The notes: generated by a model not told the origin, from the letters alone. A stretch of 64,000 nucleotides of DNA from Methanothermococcus okinawensis IH1 (GCF_000179575.2 NC_015636.1:1589495-1653494), one strand, 5' to 3'; shown: positions 28,369 through 39,800, numbered from the stretch's first letter. Numbers and translations: made by a program.

Positions 28369-29550
28369 TTAAGCCGCAGATACGATTTTTATTATATCTC
28401 CATCTTTTAATTCGTGGTCTGCACCGATTCTTATCTTCTTTCTTGCATCAACGGCATATATAAATTTATTTCCTATATCGGTATGTATTTTAAATGCTAA
28501 ATCCTTTGCAGTAGTTCCTTTTTTTACTAAATAAGCATCTGGAAGAACATTTCCTTTTTTATCGCAGTATTTGTTTTCATCTTCTACGGGATAAACTACT
28601 ATCATATTTAATAGGTCAAAATATGCCCTGTTTAGGAGTTCCTGTATGCCTGTTCCATTATGTTTTTTTAAGTATTCTTTCATATAGTTTAAGGCATTTT
28701 TCTGTGCATCATTTAATGATTCACTTATTATTTCAAAATCATTATTAGCTCTGTCGTATTTAATAATGCCTGCCTTTTCAGCCCTTTTTAATGCGAGCTC
28801 TATCTCCGCCGATGTGGGTATTACAATATAATCTTTAAAGGCTTCTTTTAATTTTTTAATATTCTCTTCTGCACCGGGATAGTCTGCCTTGTTTGCAGCT
28901 ATAAGCATAGGTTTTGAAAGTTTTCTAAGGGTTTTTGCTAAATTTAATAGCTCATCATCAGTCCATTTTGTAGGGTTATCGTTTAAATTACAAATAGCAT
29001 TTATAACCTGTTCTTCTGAGATATTAAGACCGCTTAATTGTTCTGCAATTAATTTTGCAGTATTTTTTTGTTGATGGGCCTTTCTTGATAGTTTATCCCA
29101 GTTTTTAGTAAGTATCCCATAAATCCACATGTCGAGCTCATCCAATAAAAATTTAACATCTTCCACGGGGTTGTGATTTTCGGTTGGATTACCTTCTAAA
29201 TCAGTTTTACCGCTTGCATCTACAACCACTATAAAAGCATCAGCCTGCCTTAAATCATCCAAAAACTTATTTCCCATACCTTTTCCTTTATGTGCTTCTG
29301 GGACAAGCCCAGCAACATCTATTATTTCAACAGGTATGTATCTTATACCGTTAATACATTTTGAATTGTTTGGATTACATTGAACGCCCAACTCTTTACA
29401 GGGGCATGGGGAAGTTACAAATGATGTTCCAATATTTGGGTTTATTGTTGTAAATGGATAATTTCCAATATCTGCGACTTTTTCAGTCATTGCATTGAAT
29501 AAAGTTGATTTTCCTACATTTGGTTTTCCTACAAGTCCTAATATTGCCAT
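28369..29550 (-). CDS. Obg-like/YchF-type GTP-binding protein with TGS domain
   Basis: A 393-residue translation-associated GTPase. G1 is GLVGKPNVGKSTLFNAM, followed by NYPFTTINPNIG, G3 VEIIDVAGLVPEAHKG and G4 AANKADYPG (about residue 218). The C-terminal ~80 residues form a TGS domain (AKDLAFKIHTDIGNKFIYAV, IKIVSAA). The form with four Cys between G2 and G3 (CPCKELGVQC...C) matches the archaeal subgroup. It binds ribosomes in related organisms. Its 5' leader is duplicated (29549-29678). Confidence 0.93.
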   Translation of the reverse strand: MAILGLVGKPNVGKSTLFNAMTEKVADIGNYPFTTINPNIGTSFVTSPCPCKELGVQCNPNNSKCINGIRYIPVEIIDVAGLVPEAHKGKGMGNKFLDDLRQADAFIVVVDASGKTDLEGNPTENHNPVEDVKFLLDELDMWIYGILTKNWDKLSRKAHQQKNTAKLIAEQLSGLNISEEQVINAICNLNDNPTKWTDDELLNLAKTLRKLSKPMLIAANKADYPGAEENIKKLKEAFKDYIVIPTSAEIELALKRAEKAGIIKYDRANNDFEIISESLNDAQKNALNYMKEYLKKHNGTGIQELLNRAYFDLLNMIVVYPVEDENKYCDKKGNVLPDAYLVKKGTTAKDLAFKIHTDIGNKFIYAVDARKKIRIGADHELKDGDIIKIVSAA

Positions 29551-29678
29551 TTTTTCACGCTCTTTATTTTTATTAGTGAAAAAATTCGAAATCTTCTGAT
29601 TTCGATTATTTTTTCGACCTCCGGGAGAAAAAATATAAAATCTTTGATTTTATGTATTTTTTCACGCTCTTTATTTTT
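29549..29678 (-). repeat. Duplicated leader with two perfect hairpins (GTPase gene)
   Basis: The 23 bp directly at the start codon (29549-29571) recur exactly at 29656-29678. The 84 bp between them hold two perfect short hairpins: TCGAAATC-TTCT-GATTTCGA (29586-29605) and ATAAAATC-TTT-GATTTTAT (29635-29653). They also contain a GGTCGAAAAA segment that recurs in the insert before the radical SAM gene at 5414. Confidence 0.75.
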
Positions 29679-30032
29679 TAATTATTTATTATTTTATTGA
29701 TGAATGGGATATTGTGATTATATGAATAATAAATGATAATTAAGATATTAAACATATCAAAAATATATCATTAATTACATTATATTTATCTATATATAAA
29801 TCCGGTGGAAAATGGAAAGAATTATATTAAAATGTTTCAAAATTCTACGGTTCAAAGAGGGCAAAAAATAATCTGTCATTTATCGTAAAAAATTAGATAT
29901 ATAATATAAAATATATGGCAAAATTATAAAAAAATAGATAAATACTGCTAAAAAATAATAAAATATAAATAATAATAAAATAATTAAATAATAAATAAAA
30001 ATGGAAAAATAGAATTTATATTTATATTATAT
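29679..30032. other. Gene-free region between GTPase leader and radical SAM gene
   Basis: This A+T-rich spacer has a less A+T-rich patch at 29800-29870 that contains GGTGG, an ATG and a 19-codon frame ending at 29871, plus GGTTCAAAG. The frame is too short and unsupported to call a gene. The rest is low-complexity A/T. Confidence 0.4.
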
Positions 30033-31340
30033 TTACATTAAATAATCACTTAACATATCATTCTTTTTCAAATACTTCAAAAACTGTATAGGCTTATTGT
30101 AATTTTTTAGTAAATTCCCGAGCTCAGCACCACCACGACATAAAACACACTGGATAACCATAGCGTTAAAATTCTCATAATTTACTTTTACATTGGATTT
30201 TCTTAGGGATTTCTCAATATACTTTATATTATTTTTTGATTCTAAATTAAATGGTTCGTTTTCAAATTCAGAATAGGGTTTTGGAATAAATGGATTTACG
30301 CTTATTTCCACCTTTCTAAAATTCTTTTTGATGTTTTTGGATAATGTTATTATCTCTTCAATATCCTCTTTGGTTTCAGTTGGTAGTCCAACCATATAGT
30401 ATAATTTTATCTTATCAATTTTGTTATTTTTTGCAATATCCAAAGCATTTGAAATATCTTCATAAGATATGTCCTTTTTTATATATTCTCTTAATCTCTC
30501 GCTTCCTGCTTCGGGTGCTATTGTAAGGGTTTTGAGATTGAGTATTTTTAGGAGCTCATCTTTTATAGTATCTGCCCTTAACGATGATGGAGATATTGAA
30601 ATATTTTCATTCTTTTCTTTAATGTATTGGCATAACTCAATTATATGTTTATAATCTCCAACAGATGGGGATATTAACGCAATTTTATTTGTTTTTGTAT
30701 GCTTTAAACCTTCATCTACAAGATACTTTAAGTCATCAAGTTTTCTAAATCTCGGCGGGTAATATATGCTTTTTGCCATACAAAATTTGCATCTTCTCGG
30801 GCATCCCCTACCTATTTCAAGCAAAAAGGCATTCCCATAAGCACCAGATGGATGAGTAAATTGGTTTGTTGGATAATCCTCTGTGGTTATTTTTTTTGGG
30901 TAAATTCGCTTTATCCTTCTAAAATCTTCTTTATTTACCCCATCAAATTTTGGATAATATACTCCATCCAAATCAGTTTTTCCATGTATGAGCTCATGCA
31001 TAATATTCGTGCCTTCAATTTCACCAATTACAAAGGCATCAAAAAAATTGGCTAATGGTAAAGGATTTGCCATTGCACAGGGACCGCCACCTATAAAAAT
31101 AGCATTTGGGTTGTTTTGTCTTAATTTAGTTATTATATTGACCACATTAAAATAATCGTTTTCATATTGGAGTGTGATAATTATGGCGTTGTTATTCCTT
31201 ATCTCTTCGTAATTTTCAATAAAATACATATTGCAATTTATATCGTGGTATTTATTTAAATGATAATATAAGATATGCATAGCTAAGCAGGATATGCCCC
31301 CTTTAAATTTGTTTGGATAAATTAGAGCTACATTTTTCAT
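30033..31340 (-). CDS. Radical SAM protein with B12-binding-like N-terminal domain
   Basis: A 435-residue protein. The first ~130 residues form a cobalamin-binding-like Rossmann region (VALIYPNKFKGGI, FIGGGPCAMANPLPL, FVIGEIEGTNIM). The radical SAM motif is GRGCPRRCKFCMA (C-x3-C-x2-C), followed by the SAM-binding LTIAPEAGSERLREYI and KLYYMVGLPTETKEDI. Cys also occur late in CVLCRGGAELG. This resembles the broad class of archaeal B12-binding-domain/radical SAM enzymes of unassigned substrate. An in-frame GTG nine nt upstream is possible; the ATG at 31340 is preferred from its MKNVALIYPNK-type N-terminus. Confidence 0.85.
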   Translation of the reverse strand: MKNVALIYPNKFKGGISCLAMHILYYHLNKYHDINCNMYFIENYEEIRNNNAIIITLQYENDYFNVVNIITKLRQNNPNAIFIGGGPCAMANPLPLANFFDAFVIGEIEGTNIMHELIHGKTDLDGVYYPKFDGVNKEDFRRIKRIYPKKITTEDYPTNQFTHPSGAYGNAFLLEIGRGCPRRCKFCMAKSIYYPPRFRKLDDLKYLVDEGLKHTKTNKIALISPSVGDYKHIIELCQYIKEKNENISISPSSLRADTIKDELLKILNLKTLTIAPEAGSERLREYIKKDISYEDISNALDIAKNNKIDKIKLYYMVGLPTETKEDIEEIITLSKNIKKNFRKVEISVNPFIPKPYSEFENEPFNLESKNNIKYIEKSLRKSNVKVNYENFNAMVIQCVLCRGGAELGNLLKNYNKPIQFLKYLKKNDMLSDYLM

Positions 31341-31500
31341 AAATACCACAAATTAATCACTCACCTAAATAATTAGAATAAATTATATAATATATATAAA
31401 ATTATAAATTAATAAAATTATATAAAAAATATAAAAATAAATTTAGAATTTAAATTATAAAATTATAAATTCAATAATATTGTTATATCATTAAAAAAAG

Positions 31501-31560
31501 CGGTGTCAGCTCGCCCATCTTTCATCATAAATCAGAAGCTACTCCGGTCATCATCCACCA
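31501..31560 (-). ncRNA. C/D box sRNA (2'-O-methylation guide)
   Basis: Read on the minus strand, the element shows C box ATGATGA (31554-31548), D' box CTGA (31535-31532), C' box ATGATGA (31528-31522) and D box CTGA (31509-31506). A perfect GGTG/CACC terminal stem closes it (31559-31556 with 31505-31502). Both guides are exactly 12 nt: CCGGAGTAGCTT (D') and AAGATGGGCGAG (D). The N+5 rule predicts methylation of U in AAGCUACUCCGG and of the second C in CUCGCCCAUCUU; I could not assign the target RNAs. The patch is markedly G+C-rich within A/T-rich DNA, lying between the divergent radical SAM and thiL genes. Confidence 0.92.
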
Positions 31561-31654
31561 AAAGTATATTATAAAATACTGATATATATAGTTATTGAAT
31601 AATAAAATAAAATTTTATAATAATTAATAATTAGGTGTAATATTAGGTGAGCTC

Positions 31655-32671
31655 GTGAATACTAATAGGGATAATAGAAATAAAAGTAATAAAAATAATA
31701 TAAAAAATATTATGGATGAATTAGATATTATAAAAACGATATTTAGCAACATAAAATATACAGGAAATGCTGTAAAATCTATTGGAGATGATTGTGCAGT
31801 TTTTAAATTGGGAAATCAGTATTTAACAATTACAACAGACATGATGTTTAAATCTACACATTTTCCAGAGATTTTAACTCCATTTCAAATTGGTATGAGA
31901 GTAATTACGGCGAATGTATCAGATATAGCTGCAATGTGTGCTAAACCTTTGGGAATTGTGGTTTCAATGGGTTTTGATTATCCAAAAAAGGCATTTATAG
32001 AAGAACTTATAAGAGGGATGGATTTTATAGCAAAGGAATATGAATGTCCTATTGTTGGGGGGGATACAAACAAATCAAAGGAGCTCACCTTGTGTGGAAC
32101 TGCCTTTGGGATTACGGATAACCCAGTATATAGGGAAAATGGAGAAATTGGGGATGATATAGTAATTACAAATAATATTGGAAGGGTTTATTGCGGGTTT
32201 AAAATACTTGAAATGAAAAATAAAGGAATAATCAATAAAAATACTTTTAAAAATCTTTTAAATGAATATCCGAGCATTGTAAAAAAATTAACTGAACCTA
32301 AGGCAAGAGTTAAAGAGGGAGTGGCTATAAATAAATACATCACTTCCTGCTGTGATATATCGGATGGTCTTGGAAAGGATTTAAAATATATGGGAAACTT
32401 TGAAATATCTTCAAAAAAACTTTTAAATGCTGTTCCAAAGGATGTGGTAGAATTTTGCACTAAATTTGATTTAAATCCAGTAGATGTAGCTTTAAATAGT
32501 GGTGAAGAATGGGAGCTCCTATTCACAACAAAAAGATATAATAATGTCGAGGAGGAGCTCAGCAAGTTAGGCACTAAATCAATAAAAATAGGAAAAATTA
32601 TAGATAATGGATGTTATATAGATGGTAATACATTTAAATTTGGAGGGTATGTTCATAGGTGGTCTAAATAA
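31655..32671 (+). CDS. thiL: Thiamine-monophosphate kinase
   Basis: A 338-residue kinase that phosphorylates thiamine monophosphate to the diphosphate cofactor. PurM-like fold motifs are SIGDDCAVFKLG, TTDMMFKSTHF, VSDIAAMCAKPLGIVVSMG, IVGGDTNKSKELTLCGTAFG and CDISDGLGKDLKYMG. The start is a GTG at 31655 after GGTGAGCTC. An Asn/Lys-rich N-terminal extension of ~20 residues precedes the conserved MDELDIIKTIF. It is followed immediately by the archaeosortase gene. Confidence 0.95.
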   Translation: MNTNRDNRNKSNKNNIKNIMDELDIIKTIFSNIKYTGNAVKSIGDDCAVFKLGNQYLTITTDMMFKSTHFPEILTPFQIGMRVITANVSDIAAMCAKPLGIVVSMGFDYPKKAFIEELIRGMDFIAKEYECPIVGGDTNKSKELTLCGTAFGITDNPVYRENGEIGDDIVITNNIGRVYCGFKILEMKNKGIINKNTFKNLLNEYPSIVKKLTEPKARVKEGVAINKYITSCCDISDGLGKDLKYMGNFEISSKKLLNAVPKDVVEFCTKFDLNPVDVALNSGEEWELLFTTKRYNNVEEELSKLGTKSIKIGKIIDNGCYIDGNTFKFGGYVHRWSK

Positions 32672-32772
32672 CAAATTCAAAAAATAATATTAAATTTCTT
32701 ATTAAGTATTTTCTATTTTGTATTATTCTATTTTTAATTTTAAGACCTTTTGGGGATAAATTAATAAACCTT

Positions 32773-33976
<1,204 letters not shown>

Positions 33977-34093
33977 TAAAATAATAGATAGAAAAAGAGT
34001 AAAAATAAGTAATAATAAAATAAATAAAATGAAATAAATAATAATAAAAAATGACACTAAAAGAAATAATAATAATTAAGAAAATGGGAAAAT

Positions 34094-35137
34094 ATGGACA
34101 ATATGGACAACGATATTGTTATCATAGATGGCAGTTATTTAGAAGGGGGAGGTCAAATCGTTAGAACAGCGGTTTCACTATCTGCAATAACACAAAAACC
34201 TGTTAGAATAATAAATATAAGAAAAAAACGGAAAAATAGAGGGCTTGCTCATCAACATGTGGCATGCATTAAGGCAGTTAAAAAACTGTGCAATGCTGAG
34301 GTAGATGGTCTTTATGTGAGCTCTGAAACTTTGGAGTTTTATCCAAATAAGGTAGTTTCAAAGGATTTTAAGATAGATGTTGAAACAGCGGGTAGTGTTT
34401 CATTGGTAATACAGACACTTTTACCTTTGGCTCTTGTAATAGATAAGCCTGTAAATGTAATTATAAAAGGTGGAACCAATGTAAAAAATGCTCCACCAAT
34501 AGATTATGTTAAAAATATTACCTTAGATATATTGAGTAAAATGGGATATTGTGGTAATGTCGATATAATTAAAAGGGGATTCTATCCAGAAGGAGGAGGG
34601 GAGGTTAAATTAAAAATAAGGCCATCGACATTAAAACCTGTGGATTTAGTGGAGCTCACCAATAATAAGTATGTTGAAGGCATAGTTTTTAACCAGAATT
34701 TAGATGAAAGTATTTCAAAGAGAATTAGAAAATCTGCAACAGATGTGCTTATGAAAAACGGCTATATGGCAAATATAAAAATAGAAAACACAAAAGGCAT
34801 ATCCACGGGTGTTGGGATATTTTTAAAATGTGGAACAGTAGGAGCTCAGTGTTTAGGTGAAAGGGGTTTAAGGTCTGAAATGGTTGGAAAAATTGCAGTG
34901 GAAAATTTATTAAGTGAAATAAAAACAGGCATGGCATTGGATAAATACATGGGAGACCAGATAATACCCTTTTTATATTATTCCAAATCCACTGTTGGAG
35001 TTTCTGAGATTACAAACCATACTTTGACAAACATATATGTGGTTGAAAGATTTTTGGATGTGAAATTTAATATCTCAAAATACTGCAAAAATAATTGCAA
35101 CGGATATTTGATAAAATGCGATGAGAATAAGCAATAA
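34094..35137 (+). CDS. rtcA: RNA 3'-terminal phosphate cyclase
   Basis: A 347-residue enzyme that converts RNA 3'-phosphate to 2',3'-cyclic phosphate with ATP. The family start [44 protein letters not shown] and [18 protein letters not shown] are all visible. [16 protein letters not shown] and [12 protein letters not shown] follow, with the adenylated active-site His expected in [15 protein letters not shown] near the C-terminus. Two ATG codons nine nt apart open the frame. Its neighbour archease belongs to the same RNA-repair theme. Confidence 0.96.
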   Translation: MDNMDNDIVIIDGSYLEGGGQIVRTAVSLSAITQKPVRIINIRKKRKNRGLAHQHVACIKAVKKLCNAEVDGLYVSSETLEFYPNKVVSKDFKIDVETAGSVSLVIQTLLPLALVIDKPVNVIIKGGTNVKNAPPIDYVKNITLDILSKMGYCGNVDIIKRGFYPEGGGEVKLKIRPSTLKPVDLVELTNNKYVEGIVFNQNLDESISKRIRKSATDVLMKNGYMANIKIENTKGISTGVGIFLKCGTVGAQCLGERGLRSEMVGKIAVENLLSEIKTGMALDKYMGDQIIPFLYYSKSTVGVSEITNHTLTNIYVVERFLDVKFNISKYCKNNCNGYLIKCDENKQ

Positions 35138-35222
35138 TTAGGGAATATTTTAAAAAATAATAATAATAATATAGTTAAAATAATTAATAATTAAATAATA
35201 ATTATGAAGTAATGGTGGAAAC

Positions 35223-35699
35223 ATGTTTGAATACTTTGAAACTATGGCAGATATGGGTATTATTGCCCGAGGAGATACACTTGAAGAGGCGTTTAAGGAA
35301 TCTGCAAAAGCATTATCTAACCTGATGGTAAATCTAAATACCGTTGAAAAGAAAATTAAAAGGAAAATCGAAGTAAATTCCGAGGATTTATACAGTTTGT
35401 TATATGATTTTTTAACGGAGCTCCTAATAATAATGGATAGTGAGCAGTTGGTATTTTCAGATTTTGATATTAAAATATATAAAAAAGAAGGAAATAATAA
35501 TGATAATGAACATGGCAAAGAACATGATAAATACAACTCAGAAAACGAAAAATATATTTTAAAATGTGTGGCTTATGGTGAAAAACTAAATAAAGAAAAA
35601 CACGAAACTAAGGAAGAGGTAAAAGCCATAACATACCATAAAATGGAAATTAAAAAAGAAAATAACGAATATGTTATAAAATATATTGTAGATTTGTAA
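35223..35699 (+). CDS. Archease (RtcB ligase activator family)
   Basis: A 158-residue archease: [23 protein letters not shown] at the N-terminus (metal-binding Asp), [22 protein letters not shown] in the middle and [25 protein letters not shown] at the end. Archease makes the RtcB tRNA ligase multiple-turnover. About 20 residues of Asn/Glu/Lys-rich sequence (residues 85-107) are inserted relative to the usual ~140-residue family. It lies 85 nt downstream of rtcA, and rtcB is not in the window. Confidence 0.93.
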   Translation: MFEYFETMADMGIIARGDTLEEAFKESAKALSNLMVNLNTVEKKIKRKIEVNSEDLYSLLYDFLTELLIIMDSEQLVFSDFDIKIYKKEGNNNDNEHGKEHDKYNSENEKYILKCVAYGEKLNKEKHETKEEVKAITYHKMEIKKENNEYVIKYIVDL

Positions 35700-35746
35700 T
35701 ATTTAGATTTATAAAATTTAAAGATTTATAAAATTTTGGTGAGCTC

Positions 35747-38140
35747 ATGTATATTACTCATCCATTTATTAAACCAAATACTATGGAATCAAGGATATAT
35801 CAGCAGGTAATTGTTGCAAATGCTTTAAAAAAGAATACATTGTGTGTTTTAGGAACTGGTCTTGGAAAAACTGCAATTGCAACATTAACAATTGCTGGAA
35901 TGCTGTCAAAAAAAGATGGAAAAGTATTAATTGTAGCTCCATCTCGTCCATTGGTGGAACAGCATTACAATAGTTTAAAGAACTTTTTAAACATCGATGA
36001 GGATAAAATAATAGTTTTAACTGGAAAAATAGCACCATCAAAAAGAAAAAAAATGTGGGAAGAAGGACAAATATTTATAGCTACGCCACAGATTGTGGAA
36101 AACGATATTGTAGCAAATAGGGTCAATACCAATGATTTTATGCTTCTTATCGCCGATGAAGCACATCATACAACAGGAAATCATTCTTATACATTCGTAG
36201 CATCGGTATTTAGAAATAAGGCTCATGTTCTTGGATTAACGGCTTCTCCGGGGTCAAATATTGATAAGATACTTGAAATATGTGAGAATTTGGGGATTGA
36301 ACATGTGGAAATTAGAACATACGACGATGCAGATGTGAGGGATTATGTAAAAACCGTTAAATTGAGACCTGTAAAGGTGGAACTACCAAAGGAATATGAG
36401 GAATGTATTAATTTACTTAGAAGTGCTTTCAAAGAAAGGTTAAAAGTGCTTAGAGACAATAAAATAATTTATTCTACTAACATAAATAAATCGGAGCTCC
36501 TAATGCTTCAAAAGAAAATTATGACCATACCTGATAACTCAAAATATGAGCTCATAAAAATGGCTTCCGAAGCTATAAAACTTGATTATGCTATTGAAAC
36601 TTTGGAATGTCAGGGAAAGGATGCATTTTTAAACTATTATGAAAGACTTGGAAGTCAAAATACAAAGTCTGCAAAGGCTGTTGTAAGGGATAGTAAGGTT
36701 TTAAAAGCGGTGTATAAATTAAGAACTTCTGAAATTGAACATCCTAAAATGAAAAAACTTGTTGAAATTGTTAATAGGATATTAAATAAAAAAGATGAAG
36801 ATAAAAATCAAAATAAGAAAGAAAATAATAAGGAAAAAATAATCATATTTGCACAATATAGGGATACCGTTGATAAAATCGTAAAAACTCTTGAATCAAA
36901 TGGCATAAATGCAATACCTTTTGTTGGGCAATCAAACAAAGATGGAAAAGGAATGTCTCAAAAGAAACAGGTTGAAGCTGTTGAAAAATTCAAAAATGAC
37001 GATAATATAAATGTTTTAGTATCTACGAGCGTATCTGAGGAAGGTATTGACATAATAAGTGTAAATAATGTGATATTTTATGAGCCTGTGCCTTCTGAAA
37101 TAAGGTTTATACAGAGGAGAGGTAGAGCTTCCAGAGGTGAAGGTGGAGAATGTATTATTTTAATTACTAAAAATAGTAGGGATGAGGGCTATTATTGGTC
37201 TGCAATAAATAAAGAAAGAAAGATGAAGAATATTTTAAAGGATATGCAAAATATATTGAATAAAAAACTTGAAGAAAAATACAGGGATAAATACATTGTT
37301 GAAGATAGAAATTCCCTTGATTACATAATAAACAGAGAAGATAATAAAGAAAGTGATAACGAAATTTATAAGGGAACCTATAAAGAAATTAACGAAGGAA
37401 ATGAAATAAATGATAAAAAAGAAGTAAATAAAATAAATAAAAATATAAGTAAGAATGAGGGTATAAATAAAAATGAAAGTATAAATATAGAACCTAATAC
37501 AGATATCAATACTCAAAAACCTATAAAAATAGTAGTGGATAATAGGGAAAAAATTGTAAGTAGGTATCTATTTGACAGAGCAGAGCTAACGTTTAAAAAT
37601 CTTGAAAATGGGGATTACATAGTAAGCGATAGAGTAATTGTAGAGCGAAAAACTGCTGAGGATTTTGAGAGCTCTATAATAGATAAGAGATTATTCAAAC
37701 AATTAACGGATTTAAAAAAGTATGAGAGACCAGTTTTAATCATTGAAGGTAATAATTATTTTAGGTTATCTGAAAAAATAGTAAATGGTGCAGTAATTTC
37801 CATAATACTCGATTTTAATATCCCTGTGGTATTTTCAAAGGATGCAGAAGATACTGCAAACATATTAATAAAGATGGCTGAAAGGGAGCAGTTAAGGTCT
37901 AAAAGAACAGTATCTATAAGAACAGGAAAAAAACCTATGTCATTGAGGGAAAGACAGAGATTTATAGTCGAAAGTTTTCCAGATGTTGGACCATTAACTG
38001 CTGAGAACTTACTTATGAAATTTGGCACTATTGAAAATATTGTGAATGCTCCCGAGGAGGAGCTCCGAGAGGTTGAAGGTATTGGGGAAATAATGGCGAA
38101 AAAGATAAAGTCAGTTTTAACTGAAAAATATGAAAAATAA
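35747..38140 (+). CDS. hef: Hef: fork-structure helicase/nuclease (FANCM/XPF type)
   Basis: A 797-residue protein. An SF2 helicase domain shows Walker A LGTGLGKTAIATL (about residue 38), LIADEAHHTTGNH (about 133) and motif VI IRFIQRRGRASRGEGG (about 450). A low-complexity Asn/Lys/Glu/Ile-rich linker spans about residues 515-585. The XPF-type nuclease follows with VIVERKTAEDFESSI (about 632) and tandem helix-hairpin-helix motifs at the end (FPDVGPLTAENLLMKFG, EVEGIGEIMAKKIKSVL). Hef unwinds and cuts stalled replication forks. The start ATG at 35747 follows GGTGAGCTC. Confidence 0.96.
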   Translation: MYITHPFIKPNTMESRIYQQVIVANALKKNTLCVLGTGLGKTAIATLTIAGMLSKKDGKVLIVAPSRPLVEQHYNSLKNFLNIDEDKIIVLTGKIAPSKRKKMWEEGQIFIATPQIVENDIVANRVNTNDFMLLIADEAHHTTGNHSYTFVASVFRNKAHVLGLTASPGSNIDKILEICENLGIEHVEIRTYDDADVRDYVKTVKLRPVKVELPKEYEECINLLRSAFKERLKVLRDNKIIYSTNINKSELLMLQKKIMTIPDNSKYELIKMASEAIKLDYAIETLECQGKDAFLNYYERLGSQNTKSAKAVVRDSKVLKAVYKLRTSEIEHPKMKKLVEIVNRILNKKDEDKNQNKKENNKEKIIIFAQYRDTVDKIVKTLESNGINAIPFVGQSNKDGKGMSQKKQVEAVEKFKNDDNINVLVSTSVSEEGIDIISVNNVIFYEPVPSEIRFIQRRGRASRGEGGECIILITKNSRDEGYYWSAINKERKMKNILKDMQNILNKKLEEKYRDKYIVEDRNSLDYIINREDNKESDNEIYKGTYKEINEGNEINDKKEVNKINKNISKNEGINKNESINIEPNTDINTQKPIKIVVDNREKIVSRYLFDRAELTFKNLENGDYIVSDRVIVERKTAEDFESSIIDKRLFKQLTDLKKYERPVLIIEGNNYFRLSEKIVNGAVISIILDFNIPVVFSKDAEDTANILIKMAEREQLRSKRTVSIRTGKKPMSLRERQRFIVESFPDVGPLTAENLLMKFGTIENIVNAPEEELREVEGIGEIMAKKIKSVLTEKYEK

Positions 38141-38177
38141 AAAGTAAATATTAAAGTTATAAATATTTGGTGATATA

Positions 38178-38816
38178 ATGGGGATTTTTAAATATTTTAA
38201 AAAGTATAATTTAGATAAATTTACTTTAAAAACTGTTCAAGGGGTTGTATGGGTGGCTTTGTTGTGGTTATCACTGATTATTGGCGATAAATTAAAATTT
38301 TTGTTTAATATTAATTCACCAGCTATTGCTTTAATAGGTTCTTTAATTGTAATAGTTTCAATATTTGGTTTGGGTATTTTATATATCAAAATTATTAAAA
38401 AATGCTATTCCAGTAATTCTTTTGATAAGGGTATGTTTTTAATAAATAAATGGGCATTATATCCGTTAAAATGGTATATATTTTGGATTTTAGTTTTTAT
38501 GGGTATTTGTATGTTATTTCTCTTATATGATAATGGCATAATCACACTTCCAGAATATATAAATAATGTTCCTATGGGCAAAATTTTTATAGCGGGGGTT
38601 CTATCTCCAATTTTTGAATTAATACCAGTAAAAATAAATTTTTATGAAAATGGAGTAAGTATTGGGGGAAATAATTATAGCTACAAAAATATTGAGATTT
38701 TGGAAAAAGGAGATAAAAAGATAATAACGATAAACAATATTCCTTATATAATATTTGATAGAAATAAAGATATTAATTATACATTTGGATTAAATAATAT
38801 AAATATATTGAGGTAA
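38178..38816 (+). CDS. Membrane protein with C-terminal PH-like domain, unknown function
   Basis: A 212-residue protein with about four hydrophobic segments between residues 18 and 140 ([66 protein letters not shown]). A soluble tail of short beta strands follows ([40 protein letters not shown]) and resembles a bacterial PH domain. It lies 37 nt after hef and 5 nt before aroD, so it is part of that transcript. I know no function. Confidence 0.7.
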   Translation: MGIFKYFKKYNLDKFTLKTVQGVVWVALLWLSLIIGDKLKFLFNINSPAIALIGSLIVIVSIFGLGILYIKIIKKCYSSNSFDKGMFLINKWALYPLKWYIFWILVFMGICMLFLLYDNGIITLPEYINNVPMGKIFIAGVLSPIFELIPVKINFYENGVSIGGNNYSYKNIEILEKGDKKIITINNIPYIIFDRNKDINYTFGLNNINILR

Positions 38817-38821
38817 AAGAT

Positions 38822-39478
38822 ATGATTTGCATTCCTGTAATTGATAAAAATGTGGATGAGGCATTAAAAAGTGCAGAAAAAGCTTTAAAAGTTGCTGATA
38901 TTGTGGAATTTAGGGTAGATATGTTAAAAAATGTAAATAAAGATGATATAATAAAAATGGCAAAATATCCATCAATTATTACAATAAGGGCAGATTGGGA
39001 AGGTGGAGCATATAGTGGAGATAATAACAAAAGAATAGAGTTATATAAAACTGCAATTGAAAATAGTGCTAAATTTATAGATGTTGAATTAAAAGAAGAA
39101 AAAAATAAAGAACTCGTTAAATTTAGAAATGATACAAATTCAAAAACTAAAATTATTATATCACATCATGATTTTGAAAAAACACCAGATTATGATGAGC
39201 TCCTAAAAATCGTTAAAAAAGAACTTGAAATTGGAGATATTGCAAAGTTTGCCACAATGGCTAAATCTAAAAAGGATGTTTTGAATATTTTAAAGATTGT
39301 AAATGAGTTCGAAGGCAAAATAATAGGCATAGGCATGGGTGAAGAGGGTAAATTAACGAGAATTTTAGGGGTAGATTTTGGCAGTATATTAACATTTTCA
39401 TCCATGGAAGGTAGGAGCTCGGCACCTGGGCAGGTTGATGTAGTTAAGTTGAAGAAAATATGGGAGCTCTTAAAGTAA
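38822..39478 (+). CDS. aroD: 3-dehydroquinate dehydratase, type I
   Basis: A 218-residue TIM-barrel enzyme of the shikimate pathway. Visible motifs are [12 protein letters not shown] (substrate-binding Glu/Arg), [13 protein letters not shown], the catalytic His in [14 protein letters not shown], the Schiff-base Lys in [12 protein letters not shown] (about residue 142), and [18 protein letters not shown] at the end. The length is right for the archaeal type. It begins five bases after the membrane-protein stop. Confidence 0.95.
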   Translation: MICIPVIDKNVDEALKSAEKALKVADIVEFRVDMLKNVNKDDIIKMAKYPSIITIRADWEGGAYSGDNNKRIELYKTAIENSAKFIDVELKEEKNKELVKFRNDTNSKTKIIISHHDFEKTPDYDELLKIVKKELEIGDIAKFATMAKSKKDVLNILKIVNEFEGKIIGIGMGEEGKLTRILGVDFGSILTFSSMEGRSSAPGQVDVVKLKKIWELLK

Positions 39479-39591
39479 AGTATAGTTTATTTTTTATTAT
39501 ATAAAAATATTAAGTTATTATTTATTATATGTTATCCCTGTAAATATTACTTATTTTTTTATTATATTGATTATTTAATTTTTATTTTTTA

Positions 39592-39622
39592 AAATACCTT
39601 TAATCTATCCGTCGTAAATCAC
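39592..39622 (+). repeat. Leader direct repeat, copy 1
   Basis: A 31-nt motif opening AAATACCTTTAA and ending TATCCGTCGTAAATCAC, found again at 39770-39800 with two mismatches (29 of 31 identical), 178 bp apart. Confidence 0.85.
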
Positions 39623-39769
39623 TAAAATTTTTAGTATAATTAATATATTTATATAAATAGAATTATAGAGATTTTTAAGAGATTTTTTATATATTGTGTT
39701 ATTTTTAATCCTTCCTTGTAAATTTTTTAGATTTTAAAAAAATATCAATTTAATATCTTTTATATTCCT

Positions 39770-39800
39770 AAATACCTTTAAATTATCCGTCGTAAATCAC
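39770..39800 (+). repeat. Leader direct repeat, copy 2
   Basis: The second copy of the 31-nt motif, ending about 52 bp before the TATA box of the CRISPR leader. It is the most G+C-rich part of an otherwise A/T leader, which suggests a protein-binding site or a duplicated leader segment. Confidence 0.85.

Noticed and set aside
29812-29871. 19-codon frame with GGTGG upstream and a GGTTCAAAG element resembling a tRNA T-loop
   Set aside because: No acceptor stem or other tRNA arms can be folded, and the peptide is too short with a TATA-like stretch only a few bases before it.
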